Under the pieces are notes generated by a model. The model worked only from the letters and a program-made list of their open reading frames with translations. It had not been told where the DNA came from and did not search any database. From positions 6,248,217 to 6,312,216 of the forward strand of contig OZ038323.1 of the NCBI GenBank assembly GCA_964035795.1: DNA of 64,000 bases, given 5' to 3'. The stretch is from Pterobdella sp. o SKG-2022 (taxonomy: Eukaryota; Annelida; Clitellata; Hirudinida; Piscicolidae). The stretch's first letter is position 1. Every line of letters starts with the position of its first letter. Both the position numbers and the translations under genes were made by a program. Shown piece by piece: positions 55,926 to 64,000 of the stretch.

Positions 55926-58900
55926 ATGTTTTCCGAAGGCTTGTTTGATGTATTAGATGAACAACCAGTTAACAAAACTTTTAGTCCTTTGAATGGGAAA
56001 AAAATAAAATTGGAAGGAATACCACAAAAAAGGTTTCTTCCATGTATAACTGAATGAATAATTGTAAATGAATAAATATTACAGGTTAGGAGATTTTGAA
56101 TTCGATAAAGATGAAGACATTGACAACAAACAGTTTAAAATTGACATCAAGGAAACCATAACCAGGTTAGACTTATCACTTTACTTCAAAAAATTCAACA
56201 ATTAAATAATGCCAATTGTATCTCATTTTTCAGCATATCAGATGAAGTTCCCAAATTCGATATCCATCACATCCACACATCTGAGTCATGTCTACATGAG
56301 GTAGCTGTTCCTCGAGGAATGGTGTATGTTCCTCTAATCAATGACCCATCCAAACCACCTGCTAAAGAATATCCTTTCACACTTGATCCTTTCCAAACAG
56401 AAGCCATATGTTGTTTAGAAAACAAACAATCTGTGCTTGTATCAGCTCATACATCTGCAGGGAAGACTGTCATAGCAGAGTATGCAGTAGCTCTATCTCT
56501 CAAAGCTCGTCAACGAGTCATTTACACCACACCCATCAAAGCACTCAGCAATCAAAAATACAGAGAACTACTAGAAGAATTCAAGGATGTGGGTCTGATG
56601 ACAGGTGATGTCACCATAAATCCATCTGCCTCATGCCTTGTTATGACCACCGAGGTGAGAGGTTCTAATTGATTTTTTGAACATTGAACATTATTAATAA
56701 TTGTAACCATAGGTTTAGTCATAATGATGCCAAGATGAGCTGATATTTATAACATATACTTTCCACAACACAGATTCTTCGTAGCATGTTGTACAGAGGG
56801 TCGGAGGTGATGAGGGAGGCAGCATGGGTGGTTTTTGATGAGATTCACTACATGAGGGATAAAGGTTGTATGCATGTTTCATTGTGTTTGAAATACACAA
56901 GATGATGTTTGTTTTATAGAATTTTTGAAAATATTAATAGAATTATAGTTTTTGAATAAATTATGTCCCACAAAGATTTCTTAATAAAATATATCCAAAC
57001 ACACCCGCAACTACAGAAAGAGGAGTAGTATGGGAAGAGTCAATTATCCTTCTCCCTGATACCATCCACTATGTTTTCCTATCTGCAACCATTCCCAATG
57101 CCAGGCAGTTTGCTGAATGGATAGCATATGTACATCGGCAGGTTGGGCTGGTGAATAGAGATTGTATTTAGAGTTGGTTGTTGTTGTGCATGAAATTTCA
57201 GGTTGATTTGTGACAATTATAATTTATGTGCTAATAAAATTGCATTACTTGTTAAGTTTTTGTCACTCATACAACCAATCCAGCCTTGCCATGTGGTGTA
57301 TACAGAATATAGACCAACCCCTCTGCAACACTACATCTACCCTGCTGGTGGTGATGGTATTCATCTGGTACTTGATGAAAATGTTGGTATCTGACGGGTT
57401 TTTTTAATTTTTGTTTTCTGCTTAAAATTTTTCGTTTATTTTGACTTTGTGGTAAGTTGAATAACTTTGTTCTGTTCATACATTACCTAATCATAGATGA
57501 TAAAGTCTTAGCGTGAATATTGAATATTACTAATAACAACAATGATAACACTTCATCAAAAAAATCCTTTCTGTATCAAACAACGCAGAGGAACTTCAAA
57601 GAAGAGAACTTCAATACAGCCATGTCAGTGTTACGCAACTCAGGAGACCAGGCGAAGGGGGACCAGAAGGGTAGGAAAGGAGGAGCGGTGGGTGATTCAA
57701 GCGTTTTCAAGATTGTTCGTATGTTGATGGACCGTAAGCTGGCGCCTGTTATAGTCTTCAGTTTCAGCAAGAGAGAGTGTGAAGAGCATGCCAAATGTAT
57801 TAGCAAGCTGGACTTTAATGATGGTGAGCAGGTGAAGGAGTTGCTGTGTTGCATGTTCTATTCTTTGTTTGTATACTTGAATATGTGGGAAATCCGATCA
57901 AAAAATCTAAATTTTCCGATGGGTCACTTTAATCAAGTCAACAATGATACCAATAGTTTGGTCTTGTTTTAGAACAAAACTTAAACGACAATTAGCACAA
58001 AATAAACACAAAACTGCACGATAAACAGAAGAGCAAAAGAAGTTGGTCAATGAGATTTTCAGCAAGGCACTCCTTACTTTGTCCCCCGAGGACCGTAAGC
58101 TGCCCAAGGTATTGTTATGTTATTTTTCGTTTGTTATGATGTTTTTAATTGTGATATTTTTTTGTTTATTTATTTAAAAACTTTCTTAAATAATATGTAA
58201 AAGTTAATAAATTTAAAAAAATAAACACACACACAGTTACAAGAGATGTTGCCGTTGTTAGTGAGAGGGATAGGGGTGCATCACTCAGGATTGCTGCCTC
58301 TCACCAAGGAAGTCATTGAGATTCTTTTCTCTGCTGGTCTCCTTAAGGTGCCATATGTGTTTGTATGCGTTCTTGTGGGTATTGTTGTGTGCTTGATTTA
58401 TGTTAGGTTGTGTATGTATGTGATTTTGTATGCGTTATTTGTGTTGTCATATTATATACTCGATATTATTAATAAAAAGATATTAGAGAAAAATATTTTA
58501 TTGTCAACTCAACACACAGGTGTTGTGTGCCACAGAGACGTTCTCAATGGGGTTGAACATGCCTGCCAGGACCGTACTCTTCACCAGTGCACACAAGTTC
58601 GATGGCACTGAGTTTAGGTGTGGAAGAAGGGAAGGAGAAGGAGGGGTTTAGAGTTATGATAATGAGATGGTGAATGGATTATGGGTGTATTTGTGTTTGT
58701 ATTTTTGATAGAGAAGTAGTTTTAGAAAAATTTGAGAGCATCATATCATCAACTATTCATTTTTTCAACACACCATCTCAATACCACTTTCAATCTCACC
58801 ACAGATGCATCTCTTCAGGAGAGTACATCCAGATGAGTGGAAGGGCAGGTAGAAGAGGTTTGGATGACAAGGGAATTGTAGTACTGATGTTGACAGAGAA

Positions 58901-61900
58901 GATCTCCCCAGGCATGGGTAAGCAGATCCTCAAGGGACAGGCAGACCACCTCAACAGTGCCTTCCACCTCACATACACTATGATCGTCAACATGCTTCGA
59001 GTGGAGGGCATTGAGCCTGAAACCATGCTGCATAAGAGCTTCCTCCACTTCCAAAACTACTCCCACCTGCCTCCTCTCATCAAGAACCTGAATCTCAAAC
59101 AGCAACAGAGTTCCTCAGTGGAGGTTCCCAGTGAGGTGATCAACTACTGCAAGATCCTCCAACAACTCGACCACACCACGTCACTCACCCTGCCCTACAT
59201 GTGCAAGCCTCAGTACATACTCCCCTTCATCAAACCTGGTCGTCTTATCAAACCACAACACAAGGATACTCTCTTTGACTGGGCCATCGTCCTTGACGTC
59301 AAGAAGATCAACCTGCAAAAGGTTTGTTGTCGATCATTTGTTGAGGGTTTCTATTGTGAACTTTTTTATTAAATAATATCTAATTCTTATATGAACAAAC
59401 TAATCAACTATTTTACGTATCATTAATCTTTTTTATCTTACTTGTAGTAATATTTATGTAACATTTTTTACATTTTTTTACTTAAAAATGAACTTCCAAG
59501 GAAACTTTCAGACTAAACCAACACACACCACAGAAGCAGAAACCAGAGCACGTGATAGAGGTGCTGCTACACGTGCATGGTGACTCAGTCAAGTACAAGC
59601 ATATAGACGACATGATACCTTGTCCACATGATGTCAAAGGTCACCTTCAAGTGGTGCAAGTCAAACTGGGTTCGGTGAGGGAGATTTCTTCAGTACGCCT
59701 CAAGATGATGTCCAACCCCACCTCACATGACGCCAAGTATGCCCTGCTCACAATGCTCGAGGTTCATGCTTATTGAGTTTTAAATTAAAGATGTGATTTA
59801 TTGGTTCGAAGTATCCATATTCATAATAATATTTTAAATATAGATTTTCTTTGTGTTACACATATGAATTCAATTGAATTTTTAGTTAAGAATGTTGACC
59901 CACTGACCACCACAGGCAGTGAAGAGCAAGTTCGAGAGACAGTTGCCATTGTTGGACCTGGTGGAGGACATGGCCATTAAGGAGCCTGCTTTGGTGGCTC
60001 TGTGTCAGGTTTGTTTGGGGTGATTTCATTCATGTAAAGACTCATACCTATCTCTGAAATACCTGAAAGGCGAAAGCTTAGATCTTCGGACTCAACTAAT
60101 TTATACGTCCCTAAGTCCAAAATGTCTAGTATTGGAAAGCGTAGGCTTGATGTTGAAGGTCCTAGTTTGTGGAATGGCTTGTTGGAAGGCTTAAGAAGGG
60201 TTAGGAAAGTGAAGGACTTTGGAAAGGAGCTAAAAACTAGTTTTTTTTAAAAATATTAAACTGTTATAACCTATTATTATATTAGAATATTTTACACATA
60301 TCAAGTGATCTTGAAACCCTCTGGATTAAAAATCACTATAATAAACCTCGTAAATTATTATTATTATTATTAGTTTATTATCAGCTTCAAAAATTAGTAA
60401 ATATGTAAGTCGGCCATTAGATTGTTTCTAACTGAGGTCTCGGAATTTTAAAAATTAGACAAACTAAAAATGGACTTTCAAAAAATACAAAACACCACTA
60501 AATGAATACTTTTGAATTTCCCATTGCATAGTCATATTACACTCAATCAGAGGGTGGCAGATCTTAAAGAGAGGTTGCATAAACATGAGCTGCATGGGAC
60601 GAAGGGGCTTGATGAACTCATACAACAATTCCATGAGAAAGAAAAAGTTTGAGATTTTTATTCTTCGTTTGTGTTTCTGTAATGTCTATATCGATGATGG
60701 TATTCTTCAGTGTATATTGGAAAGCTCAGTCTTTCTTAATATCATAATAATATTTTTTTTTCTTTCAAGCTATTAATAGCTAAGAGTGTATAGACAATTT
60801 ATAATACTTAGTAGAAAAATCAAAAATAAAAGTTCGCCTAAACAAGTCAAAATACTCAAAAGTTGGACAGCGAGATGCGGCAGTTAAGAGGGGAGTTACG
60901 AGAGAAAAGGAGCATCATACAGATGCAGCAACTGACGAGGATGAAAAGGCTGCTGCGCAGACTGGCCTACATCTCAGCTGCTGATGTGGTACAGATCAAG
61001 GGTAGGGTTGCTTCAGAAATATCTAGGTTAGTGAGTTTGGTGGGTTAGTATTGGAGGGGGAGGGAGAGGGGAATTGTGAAAAGAGGTCATTCAAATAAAA
61101 GTTGTCTCATTTAAGGATCTAGCGGTGTTTTTAAATGATTCAGTGAGAAGTTTCATGAAGACTCCAAAAATATATTTTATTCAAACATTCAATGTAAACC
61201 ACTACAGTGCAGATGTGTTGGTGTTATCAGAACTTCTCTTCAATGGCACATTCAGTCGCCTCACAGTGACCGATGTTTGTTCTTTGGTCTCCTGCTTTAC
61301 CTTCCAAGAAAAGGCCTCATCTGCCCCCAAACTCGATGACAATCTCTCCACTGCTTATAAACAACTCAGGGTGTGTGTCACTTGATCTTTCATTGCTGTT
61401 GTTTTGAATTTATTAGTTTATAAGCATTGTTTCCGTAGTTTTTCGATTGTTTTCTATTTTAATTAGTTTCATAAATATATTAGTTTTTTTCCACATATAT
61501 TATTCTTTTTAAATTATTTTCACCATTCCACTAACTAATACAAGGAAGTAGCGAAGGGGGTGGGAAAGGTGTGTGTGGAGGTGGGGTTGGAGATGGATGA
61601 GCAGGAGTATGTGGACTCATTCCAGGCACACCTGATGCCTGTGGTGCAGGCCTGGTGCCAGGGAGCCTCCTTCGTCAAGATCTGCAACATGAGCTCTATC
61701 TTTGAAGGTGTGGCATGATTGTTTTGTGGTTTTTATGTAGAGTTGTGGTGTTTTACCACCATCATTGCGTGTTGTTCCTATATGGGTTTTTTAAGTATTT
61801 AATCACATTTAAAATTTATCAATAATTTTGCACACACGTTGTAACGACTGAGGCTTAATGCCCCACAGGCAGCATAATCAGGAGCATCAGGAGGTTGGAG

Positions 61901-62525
61901 GAGTGCTTGAGGCAGTTGTACCAGGCTGCCAAAGTGATGGGAAATGCTGGTCTGGAACTCAAGTTTGCTGAAGGTCAGTGTTGTATTTACTGTTTGCTAT
62001 TGGTTTTAGTAGAAGTTTTATGAAGCTTTTGATCAATATTAATCAAATTTTTACTGTCGCAGGAAATATTTAATTGTGTTTAATTTCTATCGCTACATAA
62101 TTTTAAAGAGGCTCGTATCATTTTTGATTTCAAAATTTCATCTTATATGAACGATACTTTTTTAGCTGATTTAATCTTCGAAAAAGAAACACTAAAAAGT
62201 TCTATGTTAAATCTTGATAGTAATTACACTTTCACCATCGCAGGGAATATTTCATGGTGCTTAATAACTTACCGCTATATAATTTGAAAGCAGAAAACCA
62301 TTTACGCCTTAAAATTAATTTTTATGCGAATCTTTCATATAACATCAATTGTCACATTTTCTCAACTGATAAACTATTTCATTCTCGAAAAATATGCACT
62401 AATATTTCACATAGCGTCTATAACCTTTTTTTTATACTGCGTCTTACACTTACGTCGACATTAACACCTCAGGCATCCGACTGATAAAAAGGGACATAGT
62501 GTTTGCGGCTAGTCTATATCTTTGA
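55926..62525 (+). CDS. MTREX: MTREX/MTR4 exosome RNA helicase
   Basis: Ski2-like DExH helicase feeding RNA to the nuclear exosome. Exons: 55926-56032, 56085-56165, 56234-56654, 56774-56864, 57017-57141, 57284-57382, 57589-57823, 58029-58108, 58237-58347, 58520-58617, 58805-59321, 59534-59761, 59916-60008, 60551-60646, 60863-61026, 61208-61370, 61545-61707, 61869-61973, 62473-62525; 3030 nt, 1009 aa (human 1042), in frame. Motifs: SAHTSAGKT (I), DEIHYM (II), LSATIPN (III), [11 protein letters not shown], and [10 protein letters not shown] (VI). [17 protein letters not shown] and GDQKGRKGG favour MTR4 over SKI2. The arch/KOW region is present but diverged and about 30 residues shorter. The protein ends [15 protein letters not shown], the conserved MTR4 C terminus. 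AATAAA follows at 62572. A LINE fragment lies in intron 13 and a diverged tandem duplication in the last intron. Confidence 0.97.
60050..60375 (+). mobile_element. LINE 3' end fragment in MTREX intron 13
   Basis: Reading in one frame gives [20 protein letters not shown], then [20 protein letters not shown] and [12 protein letters not shown] before a stop. This is the C-terminal block of CR1/L2-like elements (GPxLWNxLP...F+xxLK). It is followed by AAATCACTATAATAAACC and an ATT repeat tail. Only the last about 80 codons and the 3' UTR are present. Confidence 0.75.
62036..62400. repeat. Diverged tandem duplication in last MTREX intron
   Basis: The segment with TTTACTGTCGCAGGAAATAT, TATCGCTACATAATTTTAAAG and TTTCATCTTATATGAACGAT recurs about 190 bp later as TTTCACCATCGCAGGGAATA, TACCGCTATATAATTTGAAAG and TTTCATATAACATC. 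Both units have a CGCAG that resembles a splice acceptor, but neither leads to MTREX coding sequence. Confidence 0.7.
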
Positions 62526-64000
62526 ACAATTCTCCATTTATTTCTTTTATTTTCAATACTTTTAAATGATAAATAAAATAAAAAACCAATATCTTAATTA
62601 TAAACTATGACTACGATTTTGACGTCTGCAACGCCCTCTGACGATATAATACAAAACCACCAAAAAGATATAAAAATATAGTGACACAGTGTGGAAATTA
62701 ATCTGAAAGTCAAACACTCACATATATACATTTCCATACAATAAAGAGGCCTTTAAAAGTGAAATTATGTGGTATGTTAAGTCGATGCGACATACAGGGG
62801 TATGAACACGTGGCTCGATTGTTTACATTGTGCATGTATTGCTTAACGAAAACCTTTATAATCGAAAACACAAGATCATCTATACAATAATAATAAAGTA
62901 TAAGCAATAACTGTATACACATATGCTAGTTAGCGTCGATAACCGAAGAAAACAGACGTTACTAATGAACAAATTGTACCAAATTACATAAGTGGTTGGC
63001 GTTTTTTGGCGTTTCAGATCAAATACTTGGAAGAAATAAACATGATGTTTACATACATAATTAAACAAAAATACATTAAAAAGGTAAATAAGCGTAAATG
63101 AGATTACATAATTAAAATGCAACGTACAATCTACATGCTGATTGGATAATTGTTTTAGGCAGTGGCGAGTTAATGAAGGTCATTGGTTGGTATTTATAGA
63201 TTTTTGAGTGATTGGTAGCTAAATTACAATTATGCATTGGTGATGACGTTGTGGTGATTTTTCATGAATAACATATATAAGTTGCTGATTGGCTTCAAAA
63301 TAAGGTAGTATAAAACTAAAAATAGGCTGTAAAAAGTGTAGTGTTGCAAATTTTTATATTCAAGGTGGGTTATTATTTTATATTCAATATTTTTATTTAA
63401 TTAAGGTTAACTAGCTCAACAAGGTATGAATATATTACATATGATGTCATATGAACTATTTTGACATACGTAGGAATCATAGAGATGTGGATTGATGCCT
63501 AATGATATATTTTACCATGAGATGATGATAGGCGTTTAAAGAGGAATATTTATAGTCATGGTTCTTTTACAATTATTTGTTGTTTTAAGGTTGAAATATC
63601 ATCGATTTAATATTACATATTGTGTGTTAATATTCATGATTTATCTGTCTTGACTATATATCTGCGGCTCTCATCCACCAATAAGCCTATACTAGATGTA
63701 ATAGCAGCACTAAATGCCGTTAATATAGTTTTGATTGTTGCTTCCTCATTACATCGAGACGTCGTTGAATTACTTGCAGTAGATGAAGTTATTTAAATGA
63801 TGTTGTAGTTGTTTTCGTTGCAGTAATTGTACAAGTCGTAGTGGCAGTTGAGATGAGATAGTTTAGTTGTCGATTTACTAATGATCGTTGAAGTTTAGTA
63901 GTAGTAGTAGTGTTCGTAGTAGTTATAGTTGTACCAGTAGTATAAGTACTAAGAAGTAATAGTGTTAGTTATAATAGTAGTATTTTTAGAAGTTCATGAA
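62526..64000. other. 3' flank of MTREX, no gene seen
   Basis: MTREX poly(A) signal at about 62572, then AT-rich sequence without a convincing exon on either strand. A (GTA)n-like stretch starts near 63895. Confidence 0.5.

Overview
The window is animal genomic DNA: AT-rich, with short phase-consistent introns, many microsatellites, LINE debris and tRNA-derived SINEs. Every multi-exon gene recognised is animal-type (Vasa, SMAD4, CLC-7, an EGF-repeat receptor). A lophotrochozoan invertebrate, possibly an annelid or leech, is a guess from texture only. All gene models below were spliced by eye. Six of the seven recognised-family models close in frame from ATG to stop; the fucolectin lacks its 5' exon. 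Of the other three, the CD225-like model also closes, while the CAAX and EGF-TM models have uncertain or missing parts.

Layout. 1-4.3 kb: a Vasa/DDX4-like DEAD-box helicase (+). 6.4-8.2 kb: a fucolectin/F5-8C-like lectin (-), 5' end not found. 9.5-20.2 kb: a 23-exon lysosomal CLC-7-type Cl-/H+ exchanger (-), with a 5'-truncated LINE in one intron and dinucleotide repeats abutting two splice sites. 20.7-25.5 kb: an ERI2-like DEDDh exonuclease with a C-terminal GRF zinc finger and a huge Asn-rich insert (-). 26.0-27.6 kb: AP-3 sigma (+), head-to-head with ERI2. 28.2-29.3 kb: a second LINE. 30-36 kb: an unrecognised CAAX-ended gene with tandemly duplicated 66-nt exons (-). 36.9-38.7 kb: a small two-TM CD225-like gene (+), tail-to-tail with a secreted-start EGF/TM receptor (38.9-44.3 kb, -). 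44.9-52.3 kb: SMAD4/Medea (+), head-to-head with the EGF gene. 53.1-55.5 kb: STEEP1/CXorf56 (-), head-to-head with MTREX/MTR4 (55.9-62.5 kb, +), the exosome helicase.

The genes do not form an operon or one pathway. Two loose functional links are visible: CLC-7 and AP-3 sigma both concern lysosomes, and Vasa, ERI2 and MTREX concern RNA. Three gene pairs share compact (0.45-0.6 kb) divergent promoter regions.

The most unusual non-genic signal is a dispersed family of foldback (palindromic) elements. They share a core around CACGAAGCTTTTCGTAAG followed by CATTATCAA. At least five clear copies are present, and three full copies have different outer arms that are nevertheless inverted repeats of each other within each copy. 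A perfect 25-bp inverted repeat also sits in a STEEP1 intron.
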